Source: CAVPTL01 sp963727235 (GTDB lineage Bacteria; Actinomycetota; Thermoleophilia; Gaiellales; JAICJC01). Taken from it: 64,000 nt of DNA. Of this stretch, positions 26,944 to 35,983 are shown in pieces. Both the position numbers and the translations under genes were made by a program. Location of the stretch: positions 190,764 through 254,763 of the forward strand of contig CAVSFZ010000010.1 of assembly GCA_963727235.1 (NCBI GenBank), read 5' to 3'. Numbering within the stretch: the first letter of the stretch is position 1; every line of letters begins with the position of its first letter. A model generated the notes under the pieces. That model had not been told where the DNA came from. It saw only the letters and a list, made by a program, of their open reading frames with translations, and did no database searches.

Positions 26944-28055
26944 AGTTCGTGGACGAGTTTCGCGATGCCGCGCTGGGCCGGGCGGTGGCCGGCGAGATCC
27001 TGTCGCTGGTCGAGCCGGGGCGCCACTACAAGGTGATGGAGGTATGCGGCGGCCACACCCACTCGATCTACAAGTACGGCGTCGACGATCTGCTCCCGTC
27101 AAACGTGGAGCTGGTGCACGGCCCCGGCTGCCCCGTGTGCGTGATCCCCATGGGGCGCGTGGACGACGGTATCGCGCTGGCACACACCGACAACCTGATC
27201 TTCACCTGCTTCGGCGACATGATGCGCGTGCCCGGCGCGACCGGGACGCTGCTCGACGCCAAGGCCGCCGGCGCAGACGTGCGCATGGTCTACTCGCCGC
27301 TGGACGCGCTTCGGATCGCCAAGGAGAACCCCGATCGGGAGGTGGTCTTCTACGCCATCGGGTTCGAGACGACCGCGCCCTCGACCGCGCTGACGCTCAA
27401 GCGCGCGCGGATGGAGGGAGTCTCCAACTTCACCTGCATGTGCAGCCACGTCACCATCGTGCCTCCGCTGCGGGCGCTCTTGGAGTCGCCCGATCTGCGG
27501 CTGGACGGCTTCATCGGCCCAGGGCATGTCTCCACCATCGTCGGGGCGCGGCCGTTCGAGTTCATTCCCGCCGACTACCACAAGCCGGTGGTGATCGCGG
27601 GCTTCGAGCCGCTCGACATCCTCCAGTCGGTTGCGATGATCCTGCGACAGCTGGACGAGGGCCGCTGCGAGGTCGAGAACCAGTACAAGCGGGTGGTGCC
27701 CTATGAGGGCAACATTCGCGCGCTGGAGGTGATGGCCGAGGTGTTCGAGCTGCGCCCCCACTTTGAGTGGCGGGGGCTGGGGTTCATCTCCCACAGCGGC
27801 CTGAAGCTGTCCGAGGAGTACGCCGACTTCGACGCCGAGCGCCGCTTCAGCGTCCCCGGCGTACGCGTCGCCGACCCCAAGGCGTGTCAGTGCGGAGAGG
27901 TGCTGAAGGGTGTGATCAAGCCGTGGGAGTGCAAGGTGTTCGGCACCGCCTGCACGCCTGAGCGCCCGATCGGCACCTGCATGGTGTCCTCCGAGGGCGC
28001 ATGCGCGGCCTATTACAACTATGGGCGGTTCGCCCGCGAGCGGGAGGTCGTGTAG
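26940..28055 (+). CDS. hypD: Hydrogenase maturation protein HypD
   Basis: 371-residue Fe-S scaffold on which the Fe(CN)2CO unit is assembled with HypC and HypE. EVCGGHTHSIYKYG (about residue 34), ELVHGPGCPVCVIPMG (about 59), FYAIGFETTAPSTALTL, MCSHVTIVPP and IGPGHVSTIVG are all HypD signatures, and the C-terminal cysteines ACQCGEVLKG, CKVFGTACTPERPIGTCMVS ligate the [4Fe-4S] cluster. Full length. Followed without a gap by hypE. Confidence 0.97.
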   Translation: MKFVDEFRDAALGRAVAGEILSLVEPGRHYKVMEVCGGHTHSIYKYGVDDLLPSNVELVHGPGCPVCVIPMGRVDDGIALAHTDNLIFTCFGDMMRVPGATGTLLDAKAAGADVRMVYSPLDALRIAKENPDREVVFYAIGFETTAPSTALTLKRARMEGVSNFTCMCSHVTIVPPLRALLESPDLRLDGFIGPGHVSTIVGARPFEFIPADYHKPVVIAGFEPLDILQSVAMILRQLDEGRCEVENQYKRVVPYEGNIRALEVMAEVFELRPHFEWRGLGFISHSGLKLSEEYADFDAERRFSVPGVRVADPKACQCGEVLKGVIKPWECKVFGTACTPERPIGTCMVSSEGACAAYYNYGRFAREREVV

Positions 28056-29150
28056 ATGGCCGACCCGGCCACGATCTCCGAGCGCGAGCAGAAGGTGCTG
28101 GGCCTGATCGAGAACGTGCGCGGCCGCCGCCCGAAGTTCCGCGACGCCCAGATCACGATGGCCCACGGCGCCGGCGGCAAGGCCACCCAGACGCTGATCG
28201 AAGGGCTGTTCGTGCCGGCCTTCGGCGGCGAAACGCTGGGGCAGATGGCAGACGCCGGCGAGGTGATCGTGGACGGCCGCTCGCTCGCCCTCACCACCGA
28301 TTCCTACGTCGTCAAACCTCTGCGCTTCCCGGGCGGATCGATTGGCGAACTCGCCGTCAACGGGACGGTCAACGACCTGGCGGTATCAGGCGCCCGGCCC
28401 ATCGCGCTCAGCCTCTCGCTGATCATGGAGGAGGGGCTTCCGGCAGACGAGCTGCGCGGCGAGGTAGCCGCGATCGCCGACGCCGCCCGGGAAGCCAGAG
28501 TCGAGATCGTCGCCGGTGACACCAAGGTGGTCGAGCGTGGCCACGCCGACGGCATGTACGTGTGTACCACCGGCCTGGGCGTGCGCGACCCACGCGCGCA
28601 CCTGGCGCCCAGCGCGCTGCGGCCGGGTGACCGGATCCTGCTGTCGGGCAGCATCGGCGATCACGGCACGGCCATCATGCTCGCCCGCGGCGAGTTCGAT
28701 CTGGATGCCGACATCGAGTCGGACACGTGCTCGCTGTGGCCTGCGGTGGACGCCCTGCTGGAGGCCTCCGGCCCTTGTCTGCGGTGCCTGCGCGACGCCA
28801 CCCGGGGCGGTGTGGCATCGGTCTTGAACGAGCTTGCCCGCGCCTCGGCGGTGGCGATGATCGTGCGCGAGGGCGACGTACCGGTCAAGCCGGCGGTGGC
28901 CGGGGCGGCGGAGATCCTGGGGATCGATCCGATGTACGTCGCCAACGAGGGCAAGCTGGTCGCGTTCGTCGCCCCGGAGGCGGCGGACGAGGCGCTCGCG
29001 GCGCTGCGCTCGGTGCCCGGGTGCGAGCAGGCGGCGGAGATCGGTGAGGTGCGCACCGAGCCTCCGGGGATGGTGCTGGTGGAGACGAGCTTCGGCGGCA
29101 GGCGGGTGATGGACCAGCTGGTTGGTGATCCGCTGCCGCGGATCTGTTGA
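28056..29150 (+). CDS. hypE: Hydrogenase maturation protein HypE
   Basis: 364 residues, PurM/ThiL-like fold. HypE dehydrates the HypF-made thiocarbamate on its C-terminal cysteine to thiocyanate, the source of cyanide for the active site. That terminal Cys is present: the protein ends LPRIC. MAHGAGGKATQTLIEGLF, LALTTDSYVVKPLRFPGGSIGELAVNGTVND (read as successive motifs) and ATRGGVASVLNELA are family signatures. The ATG directly follows the hypD stop, and the TGA is 17 bases before hhyS. Confidence 0.97.
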   Translation: MADPATISEREQKVLGLIENVRGRRPKFRDAQITMAHGAGGKATQTLIEGLFVPAFGGETLGQMADAGEVIVDGRSLALTTDSYVVKPLRFPGGSIGELAVNGTVNDLAVSGARPIALSLSLIMEEGLPADELRGEVAAIADAAREARVEIVAGDTKVVERGHADGMYVCTTGLGVRDPRAHLAPSALRPGDRILLSGSIGDHGTAIMLARGEFDLDADIESDTCSLWPAVDALLEASGPCLRCLRDATRGGVASVLNELARASAVAMIVREGDVPVKPAVAGAAEILGIDPMYVANEGKLVAFVAPEAADEALAALRSVPGCEQAAEIGEVRTEPPGMVLVETSFGGRRVMDQLVGDPLPRIC

Positions 29151-29167
29151 TCGAGAGGAGAGGCGGC

Positions 29168-30226
29168 ATGGCGAGCACGGCGTACGACGAGCAGAAAAAG
29201 ACGGAGGCGGTCACCGCCCACGTCCTTTGGATGACCACCGGCCTCAGCTGCGAAGGCGACTCGGTGGCCATGACCGCGGCCACCAATCCGAGTCTCGAGG
29301 ACATCATCCTGCAGGCGATTCCCGGTATGCCCAAGGTGGTGGTGCACAACCAGGTGATCGACTACATGAACGGGCAGGAGTATGCCCAGGCCTGGTTCGA
29401 CGCCGAGGAGGGCAAGCTCGACCCGTTCGTGCTGGTGATCGAGGGCTCGCTCGGCAATGAGGAGATCAACGGCGACGGGTTCTGGACAGGCTTCGCCGTG
29501 AATCCCGAGAACGGCCAGCCCATCACCATGAACGAGTGGATCGACCGGCTGTCGCCCAAGTGCGCCGCGCTGGTCGCGGTCGGCACCTGCGCCACCTACG
29601 GGGGTATCCCGGCCATGAAGAACAACCCCACCGGTGCGATGGGCGTACCCGACTATCTCGGTTGGAGCTGGAAGTCGAGTGCAGGACTGCCGATCGTGTG
29701 CATTCCCGGTTGCCCGGCCCAGCCCGACAACATGACCGAGGTGCTGCTGTACCTGGCGCTTCACCTGGCGGGCCTCGCCCCGGCGCCGGAGCTGGACGAG
29801 GCACTGCGGCCCAAGTGGCTGTTCGGGCGCACGGTGCGCGAGAGTTGCAACCGCGCCGGATTCTCAGAGCAGGGCGACTTCGCCACCACCTACGGCAACG
29901 ACCATCGCTGCATGGTGAAGCTGGGCTGCAAGGGGCCGGTGGTCAAGTGCAACGTCCCGGTGCGCGGGTGGGTGAACGGCATCGGCGGCTGCCCCAACGT
30001 GGGCGGTATCTGCATGGCCTGCACGATGCCGGGCTTCCCCGACAAGTTCATGCCGTTCATGGATCCCGACTCCTGGGGCAAGGCTGCTTCGACGTTCCAA
30101 GCGGTCGCCTACGGCCCGATGGTGCGGTACTTCCGTAAGCGCAACATCGCACAGAAGTTCGACAAGGAACCGGAGTGGCGGCGGCGCGGCAAGACGCTCA
30201 CCACCGGCTACGTGAAGCGCTGGTGA
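29168..30226 (+). CDS. hhyS: [NiFe] hydrogenase small subunit, group 1h
   Basis: 352 residues; ATG 29168 chosen because GAGGAGAGG precedes it, while the in-frame TTG upstream overlaps hypE without a ribosome site. LSCEGDS provides the Cys/Asp pair of the unusual proximal cluster, AVGTCATYGG and IPGCPAQPDN the remaining ligands, and RESCNRAGF, CMVKLGC and GGCPNVGGICMACTMPGFPDK the medial and distal ligands. No Tat signal, as expected for this group. It relays electrons from the Ni-Fe site of HhyL. Group 1h enzymes oxidise H2 at atmospheric concentration in air. Confidence 0.95.
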   Translation: MASTAYDEQKKTEAVTAHVLWMTTGLSCEGDSVAMTAATNPSLEDIILQAIPGMPKVVVHNQVIDYMNGQEYAQAWFDAEEGKLDPFVLVIEGSLGNEEINGDGFWTGFAVNPENGQPITMNEWIDRLSPKCAALVAVGTCATYGGIPAMKNNPTGAMGVPDYLGWSWKSSAGLPIVCIPGCPAQPDNMTEVLLYLALHLAGLAPAPELDEALRPKWLFGRTVRESCNRAGFSEQGDFATTYGNDHRCMVKLGCKGPVVKCNVPVRGWVNGIGGCPNVGGICMACTMPGFPDKFMPFMDPDSWGKAASTFQAVAYGPMVRYFRKRNIAQKFDKEPEWRRRGKTLTTGYVKRW

Positions 30227-30294
30227 ACCCGGCCTGGATCGGCCCAATCCCGAACATCACATTCGGCGTCAGCGCCGAGTAAGGAGACGGACAG

Positions 30295-32073
30295 ATGGCG
30301 ACAGTTCAGACGCCGAGTGAGCAAAAGGTCATGGTCAAGGAGATGTCGTGGGACCCCATCACCCGCATCGTCGGGAGCCTGGGGATCCACACCGAGATCG
30401 ACTTCACCAATCAGGCGGTGCTGAAGTGTTACAGCACCTCGATGATCTTCCGCGGCTTCGACATCTTCATGAAGGGCATCGATCCCCGCGATGCGCACTT
30501 CATCACCAGCCGTATCTGCGGGATCTGCGGGGATAACCACGCCACCTGCTCGTGCCTCAACCAGAACATGGCCTACGGCGTCAAGCCGCCCCCGCTGGGC
30601 GACCTGGCGTTCAACCTGGCCGAGTCGGCCGACTACATCTTCGACCACGCGATCTTCAACGACTGCATGGCCAACGTCGACTTCTGCGAGCAGATGGTCA
30701 AAGAGACCAACCCCACGCTGCTGGCGACGGCCGAGAAGACCACCGCTCCCGGCAAGGACATCCACGGGTACAACACGATCGCCGACATCATGCGGGCGCT
30801 GAACCCGTTCACCGGCGAGTTCTATCTCGAGACGCTGCACGTGGCCCGCTACACGCGCGAGATGTACTGCCTGTTCGGCGGCCGTCACACCCACCCGTCC
30901 ACGATCATGCCCGGCGGCTGCAGCGCCGACATCACGCACCAGACCTGCACCGACTACTACGTTCGGCTGATGCGCTACTTCGACTACGTCAAGCGCAGCG
31001 TGCCCATGCATGACGACCTGTACGACTTCTTCCTTCGGGAGCTGCCCGGGTACGACATGGTGGGATATCGCGAGACCAACCTGGTCAACTGGGGTTCGTT
31101 CGATGACCCCGACTACGTCGACTACGACTATCGCAACATGACCGAGTGGGGGCGCAAGCGCTACATCACCCCCGGGGTTGCGATCAACGGCGAGCTGATC
31201 TCGACCGACCTGGTCGAGATCAACCTGATGATCAGGATCCTGCTCGGCTCCTCGTACTTCGACTCGTGGGAGAACGAGCCCACCTATGTGGATCGCGATC
31301 CGCTGGGGAATCCGGTGGACAAGAACCATCCGTGGAACAAGGTCACTCTGCCCAAGCCGCAGAAGCGCGATTTCACCGACAAGTACACCTGGGTCGTGTC
31401 GCCCCGGATCTACGACAAGCGCACCGACACGCACGTGTGCTGTGACACCGGCGGCGGCCCGTTCGCGCGCCAGTGGTGCACCGCCAAGGCGGGCCTGGTC
31501 GACTTCGGCTACGTCAAGGCCACCGGGCACTCGCTGCAGATGGTGTTGCCGCGCTCGCCCAACATGCCGGAGATGGAACTGGAGTGGAAGGTGCCGGAGA
31601 AGTCCAATGCGATCGAGCGCGACCGGGCCCGCACCTACCACCAGGCCTATGCCGCGCTGGTGGCGCTGCATTGCCTGGAGCGGGCGATGAAGGAGGTCAG
31701 GGCCGGGCGCACCAAGAGCTGGAACAACTTCACGGTGCCCGAGAGCGCGGTCAGCTGCGGCTTCCACGAGGCCGCCCGGGGCGTGCTGTCCCATCACATG
31801 GTGATACGCGAGGGCAAGATCGCGAACTATCAGCCGTATCCGCCCACCCCGTGGAACGCCAGCCCGCGGGACATCTACGGAACTCCCGGTCCGTATGAGG
31901 ATGCGGTGCAGAACACCCCGATCTTCGAGGAGAACGGCCCCGAGAACTTCAAGGGGATCGACATCATGCGGGCGGTGCGCTCGTTTGATCCTTGCCTGCC
32001 CTGCGGTGTGCACATGTACACCGGCGGTGGCAAGGTGCGCAAGGTGATGCATACCCCGACGGCGATGGCGTAG
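30295..32073 (+). CDS. hhyL: [NiFe] hydrogenase large subunit, group 1h
   Basis: 592 residues; AAGGAGACGG lies before ATG 30295. The Ni-Fe ligands are in the L1 motif RICGICGDNHATC (residues 73-85) and the L2 motif DPCLPCGVH (565-573). The 19-residue tail after His573 would be cut by the maturation protease encoded at 35459. The L1 form with GDNHATCS and the stretch HHMVIREGKIANYQPYPPTP match high-affinity actinobacterial HhyL. The 68-base gap before it is the longest inside the operon. Confidence 0.97.
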   Translation: MATVQTPSEQKVMVKEMSWDPITRIVGSLGIHTEIDFTNQAVLKCYSTSMIFRGFDIFMKGIDPRDAHFITSRICGICGDNHATCSCLNQNMAYGVKPPPLGDLAFNLAESADYIFDHAIFNDCMANVDFCEQMVKETNPTLLATAEKTTAPGKDIHGYNTIADIMRALNPFTGEFYLETLHVARYTREMYCLFGGRHTHPSTIMPGGCSADITHQTCTDYYVRLMRYFDYVKRSVPMHDDLYDFFLRELPGYDMVGYRETNLVNWGSFDDPDYVDYDYRNMTEWGRKRYITPGVAINGELISTDLVEINLMIRILLGSSYFDSWENEPTYVDRDPLGNPVDKNHPWNKVTLPKPQKRDFTDKYTWVVSPRIYDKRTDTHVCCDTGGGPFARQWCTAKAGLVDFGYVKATGHSLQMVLPRSPNMPEMELEWKVPEKSNAIERDRARTYHQAYAALVALHCLERAMKEVRAGRTKSWNNFTVPESAVSCGFHEAARGVLSHHMVIREGKIANYQPYPPTPWNASPRDIYGTPGPYEDAVQNTPIFEENGPENFKGIDIMRAVRSFDPCLPCGVHMYTGGGKVRKVMHTPTAMA

Positions 32074-32079
32074 GCGGCC

Positions 32080-32922
32080 GTGTCTGTCACCGCTGCGACA
32101 GAGCTCCCCGAGCAGCTGGTCGAACGCGTGCAGGATCTGCAGGCGCGGCTCGACTCCGCCTCCGATCCGGCCACCCGCCGGGTCGCCGAGGAGCTGGTGT
32201 CGGCCATCGTGCAGATGTACGGGGCGGGGCTGGAACACATCGTCGGCTCGCTGATGGAGGCCGGCGATGAGGGCGAACGGCTGGCGGTCGGGCTGGCCGA
32301 CGACCCGCTGGTGGCCATGCTGATGTTCATCCACGACCTGCACCCGGTGCCACTGGAGGATCGGGTGCATCAGGCTCTGGTGCAGGTGCGCCCGTACATG
32401 GAGTCGCACGGGGGTAACGTCGAGCTGCTGTCGCTCACCGACGGCGTTGCCCGGCTGAGGCTGGAGGGCAGCTGCTCGGACTGCTCGGCCTCTGCCGTCA
32501 CCCTCGAGCTGGCGATCAAGCAGGCGCTGGAGGAGGCGGCGCCCGATCTGGACGGGCTGGAGGTCGAGGGAGTCGCACCCCCGCCGGAGATGCCCGCGGC
32601 GCCGGCGGCGCCGGCGTGGGTCGAGGTCGACAGCCTCGACCTGCTGGTCGACGGCAAGATGGTCGCCGCCGCGGTGGCCGGCACCGAGCTGGTGGTGGCC
32701 AACGTCGGCGGCACCCTGCTTGCCTACCGGGATGTGTGCGCGGCCTGTGGCGGCGCGCTGCACGCCGGCGAGCTGAACGAGGGGGCGCTCACCTGCCCCG
32801 AGTGCACCCGCATGTACTTCCTGCCGAGGGCCGGCCGGTCGATGGACGCAGACGATCTGCAGCTCGACCCCGTCCCGCTGCTGCGCGACCGGGGAAGCGT
32901 CAAGGTGGCGGTGGCGACGTGA
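32080..32922 (+). CDS. hhyE: NifU-domain/Rieske-like fusion protein, HhyE type
   Basis: 280 residues from GTG 32080, six bases after hhyL. The N-terminal helical part is followed by a NifU C-terminal-like domain at about 105-165 (MESHGGNVELLSL, GSCSDCSASAVTLELAIKQAL with a CxxC) and by a Rieske/ferredoxin-type domain at about 185-270 with CAACGGALH and CPECTRMYFLP, that is two CxxC pairs. In mycobacteria a comparable gene next to the hydrogenase, HhyE/HucE, is proposed to pass electrons toward the respiratory chain. Alternatively the NifU part could donate Fe-S clusters to the hydrogenase. Confidence 0.8.
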   Translation: MSVTAATELPEQLVERVQDLQARLDSASDPATRRVAEELVSAIVQMYGAGLEHIVGSLMEAGDEGERLAVGLADDPLVAMLMFIHDLHPVPLEDRVHQALVQVRPYMESHGGNVELLSLTDGVARLRLEGSCSDCSASAVTLELAIKQALEEAAPDLDGLEVEGVAPPPEMPAAPAAPAWVEVDSLDLLVDGKMVAAAVAGTELVVANVGGTLLAYRDVCAACGGALHAGELNEGALTCPECTRMYFLPRAGRSMDADDLQLDPVPLLRDRGSVKVAVAT

Positions 32923-33662
32923 CCGAGAACGGCGGAAGCGGCGGCGGCCCGGGGGATGCTCGCCCATCCCCGGGTCGCCGCGGTGTCATCACCCAGGCGG
33001 TTGCGGCCCGCCGGCGAAAGCTGGTGGTGTCCGGCCTGCGCGGCCTCACCCAGCCCGGCCCGCGGCGCCCGTTGACGGTGCCGCCGCCCGGTTCCGGGAG
33101 TGCGCCGGCCGCCGATGTCGAGCTGTGCGACATCTGCGGCACCACCGTGCCGGCCGACCATCGTCATCTGCTGCACCTGGTGGAGCGCCGGATCGAGTGC
33201 GTGTGCGAGAGCTGCTGGGCGCTTCGCTCCGGTGATCCTGAGTACCGGCCGACCGGCAGCCGGGTCGAGTGGCTACCCGACATTCAGCTGCCCGACGACG
33301 TGTGGGCGAGCTTCCAGATTCCGATCGGGCTGACCTTCTTCATGGACTCCACCACCGCCGGGTGCGTGGTCGCCCTGTATCCCAGCCCGGCCGGCGCCAC
33401 CGAGAGTGAGCTGCACTTCGCATCCTGGAACCGGATGGTGGAGCTCAACCCGATCCTCGAGAGCCTGGAGCCGGACATCGAGGGCCTGATCGTCAATCGC
33501 CTGTCCGATCCGCCCCAGTACGCGATCGCTCCGATCGACCGCTGCTACGCGCTCACCGGGACGGTCAAGGCCAGCTGGGAGGGCATCTCCGGTGGTTCCG
33601 GCGTGGACGAGGCGGTGGCCGGCTTCTTCGACCAGCTGCGCGCCCAGGCGGTGCCGGCGTGA
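32919..33662 (+). CDS. DUF5947-like hydrogenase-operon protein
   Basis: 247 residues from GTG 32919 (overlaps the previous TGA). A basic, Gly/Pro-rich N terminus (1-60) precedes ELCDICGTTVPADHRHLLHL and ECVCESCWALRSG, two CxxC pairs that may hold zinc or iron (about residues 67-105). The rest is an alpha/beta domain with IPIGLTFFMDST and NRMVELNPILESLEPDIEGLIVN. I recognise it as the DUF5947 type found in actinobacterial hydrogenase clusters. No biochemical role is known; the CxxC pairs suggest metal handling or redox work. Confidence 0.72.
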   Translation: MTENGGSGGGPGDARPSPGRRGVITQAVAARRRKLVVSGLRGLTQPGPRRPLTVPPPGSGSAPAADVELCDICGTTVPADHRHLLHLVERRIECVCESCWALRSGDPEYRPTGSRVEWLPDIQLPDDVWASFQIPIGLTFFMDSTTAGCVVALYPSPAGATESELHFASWNRMVELNPILESLEPDIEGLIVNRLSDPPQYAIAPIDRCYALTGTVKASWEGISGGSGVDEAVAGFFDQLRAQAVPA

Positions 33663-34339
33663 GCTCGCTCCCGGCCGACGCTCCCACCGCACCGACCGCC
33701 GGCCCCGAGCCGGATTTCGAGATCATCGGGGCGCGGGCGATCAAGTACGCGGCGGCGCCGACGATGATGTTCGACCTGCACGTGACCGAGCCCAGCGGCA
33801 GCCAGGTGTACATGATCGCGCTCTCCGTCCAGGTGATGATCGAACCGGCCCGGCGAGCGTACGACGCCGCCACCCACGAGCGCCTGATCGGCCTGTTCGG
33901 GCCGCCGGAGCGCTGGTCCGTGACCACCCGCAGCCTGGTGTGGTCGCAGCTGGACGTGGTGGTGCCCGCCTTCGTTGGATCGACCACGGTGGCGGTGCCG
34001 ATCGCCTGCAACTTCGATCTCGAGGTGGCGGCGGCCAAGTATCTGTACGCGCTTCCCGACGGCGAGGCGCCGCTGGCGATGCACTTCAACGGGATCGTGT
34101 ACTACCCCAACGAGGCCGGCGGCCTGCAGATGACCATGATCCCGTGGTCACGCTCGGTGGGGTTCCGGATGCCGATCAAGGTTTGGCGGGAGACGATCGA
34201 GCACTATTACCCCAACACCGGCTGGGTGGCGCTGCGGGCCGAGACGCTGGAGCTGGTGGAGCGCCGGCGGGTGGAGGGGGCGCATGCGACTTTCGATGCG
34301 TGTTTGTACGAGCTGCTGAGCGAGCCCAGCGATGACTGA
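33659..34339 (+). CDS. DUF6084-like hydrogenase-operon protein
   Basis: 226 residues from GTG 33659, overlapping the upstream stop by four bases. No signal peptide, membrane span or cysteine motif. DFEIIGARAIKYAAAPTMMF, LFGPPERWSVTTRSLVWSQL, AVPIACNFDLEVAAAKYLYAL and the Trp/Tyr-rich MIPWSRSVGFRMPIKVWRE stand out. It matches my memory of DUF6084, which travels with DUF5947 in group 1h clusters. Function unknown; strict placement between hhyE and the protease suggests a maturation or assembly role specific for this enzyme group. Confidence 0.7.
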   Translation: MSSLPADAPTAPTAGPEPDFEIIGARAIKYAAAPTMMFDLHVTEPSGSQVYMIALSVQVMIEPARRAYDAATHERLIGLFGPPERWSVTTRSLVWSQLDVVVPAFVGSTTVAVPIACNFDLEVAAAKYLYALPDGEAPLAMHFNGIVYYPNEAGGLQMTMIPWSRSVGFRMPIKVWRETIEHYYPNTGWVALRAETLELVERRRVEGAHATFDACLYELLSEPSDD

Positions 34340-35462
34340 CCCGCTCGACCGGCTGATCAAGTCGCTCCTGTTCGAGGGCTACTCGCTCTACCCCTACACG
34401 CCCACGGCGACCAAGAACGCCACGCCCACGCCGTTTGGGATCGTGTACCCGCCGACCTATGCGTCCGGATCGTCCAGCACCTTCGATCATCTCGAGATGC
34501 GGTGCGTGCTCGAGGCGCCGGACGGGGCGACGCTGCAGGCCGAGGTTCGCTTCCTCGCTCCCAGCGGCCCTCGCCACGAGGCGCTGCCGCAGACGGTCGC
34601 GCTCGACCCGATCGCGGTCGCGGCGGTTGTGGATGTCCCCGTCGCGCGTGAGGTCACGACCGGCGGGCTGACGCTGGGCGTGCGCCTGTCGGCCGAACCG
34701 CTGGAACCGGGCGCGTTCGAGGTGACGCTGCGGGTCGAGAACCACACCGCCTGCGCGGAGGGGCTGGACCGCGCCGGCGCGCTCGCCCGTTCCCTGCTCT
34801 CCACCCACCCGCTGGTGCGGGTCGCAGGTGGCCGTTTGATCTCCCCGCTGGAACGCCCGCGGCCGTGCGTCAACACCTTCCCGGTGCTGGTCACCCCGGC
34901 CGACGATGCGGTGCTGGGTGCGGCCATCGTGCTCCCCGACCACCCCCAGATTGCACCCGAGAGCCGCGGCGACCTGTTCGACTCGACCGAGATCGAGGAG
35001 GCTCTGCTGCTGCACGTGCAGACGCTGACCGACGCCGAGCGCGAGCAGATCGGACAGGCCGATCCGGCCGTGGCCGAGATGGTGGCGCGGGCTGCGGCAG
35101 CGACGCCGGACGACATCCTCGCCCTGCACGGCCGGGTGACGCTGCGCGACCCGGTCACCGTCGCACCGCCCGAGCCGTCCCTCGGCCTGGCTGATCCCAG
35201 CGCCGGCCAGGACGAGGCCGACGTGGCCGGCGTGATCTTTCGCCGGGGTGGTCACGTGCGCATCCGGGAGCTGCCCGACGGCGACCTGCACGCCCGCCTG
35301 CTGGCGGGGCGCACGGCCACGATCGAGCGGATCTTCACCGACTACGACGGCAAGACCCATCTGGGGGTCACCATCGACGGCGACCCGGGACAGGAGCTGA
35401 TGCGCGAGACCAACCGGTTGTTGTTCTTCTTTGCACCCGAGGTGGAGGTGATCGAGTCATGA
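34332..35462 (+). CDS. Conserved hydrogenase-operon protein of unknown function
   Basis: 376 residues; ATG 34332 overlaps the DUF6084 gene by eight bases. Contains SLLFEGYSLYPYTPTATKN near the N terminus, a long acidic middle part, and a C-terminal stretch LLAGRTATIERIFTDYDGKT with LLFFFAPEVEVIE that looks like a small beta-barrel appendage. I do not recognise a known domain. Its partners on both sides are hydrogenase-specific, so it is probably needed for folding or processing of HhyS/HhyL. The eight-base overlap means tight translational coupling. Confidence 0.75.
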   Translation: MTDPLDRLIKSLLFEGYSLYPYTPTATKNATPTPFGIVYPPTYASGSSSTFDHLEMRCVLEAPDGATLQAEVRFLAPSGPRHEALPQTVALDPIAVAAVVDVPVAREVTTGGLTLGVRLSAEPLEPGAFEVTLRVENHTACAEGLDRAGALARSLLSTHPLVRVAGGRLISPLERPRPCVNTFPVLVTPADDAVLGAAIVLPDHPQIAPESRGDLFDSTEIEEALLLHVQTLTDAEREQIGQADPAVAEMVARAAAATPDDILALHGRVTLRDPVTVAPPEPSLGLADPSAGQDEADVAGVIFRRGGHVRIRELPDGDLHARLLAGRTATIERIFTDYDGKTHLGVTIDGDPGQELMRETNRLLFFFAPEVEVIES

Positions 35463-35983
35463 GTCCCGAGCGTGAGCCCTTGATCCTGGTGGCGGGTGTC
35501 GGCAATGCCTGGCTGCGGGACGACGGGTTCGGCGGCGAGGTCGCCCGGCGGCTGCGCGAGCGGGAGATGCCTCCCGGGGTGGCGGTGATGGACGCCGGCA
35601 CCGGCGGCCTCGACCTGGCCTACGAGGTGATGCGCGGCTACGACGCGCTGGTGATCCTGGACGTCAGCCGCCAGGGAGGCGAGCCGGGCACGCTGTATGT
35701 GATGGAGCCCGACGAGGAGTCGGTCACCGGTGGCATCGAAGATGGGCAGACGATCAACCCGCACGGGATGGATCCCCAGACGGTGCTTCGCTTCGTCAAG
35801 TCGATCGGGGCGTGGCCGGGCCGGGTGGTGGTCGTGGCGTGCGAGCCCGCCGACGTGGAGGAGCTCGGCTTTGGGCTCTCGCCGCAGGTGTCCGACGCTG
35901 TCTCCCGGGCGGTCGAGCTGGTGGCCGAGACGGTCACCGAGCTGCGCGACGAGGCGCTGGCCAAGGCGGCGCCGAGTGCATGA
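35459..35983 (+). CDS. Hydrogenase maturation protease (HyaD/HupD family)
   Basis: 174-residue nickel-checking endopeptidase that removes the C-terminal tail of HhyL after Ni insertion. VAGVGNAWLRDDGFGGEVARRL is the N-terminal signature (the usual GNxLxxDDGxG pattern), DAGTGGLDLAYEVMRGYD carries the second acidic ligand and TINPHGMDPQTVL the metal His. The predicted cut site is after His573 of HhyL. ATG overlaps the upstream stop; the hypA start lies within its last codons. Confidence 0.93.
   Translation: MSPEREPLILVAGVGNAWLRDDGFGGEVARRLREREMPPGVAVMDAGTGGLDLAYEVMRGYDALVILDVSRQGGEPGTLYVMEPDEESVTGGIEDGQTINPHGMDPQTVLRFVKSIGAWPGRVVVVACEPADVEELGFGLSPQVSDAVSRAVELVAETVTELRDEALAKAAPSA

Noticed and set aside
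30208..32967. 919-codon open frame on the minus strand opposite hhyL/hhyE
   Set aside because: Antisense shadow of high-GC coding DNA; the plus-strand genes have complete family motifs, and the antisense product is rich in His/Arg/Val/Asp without any motif.
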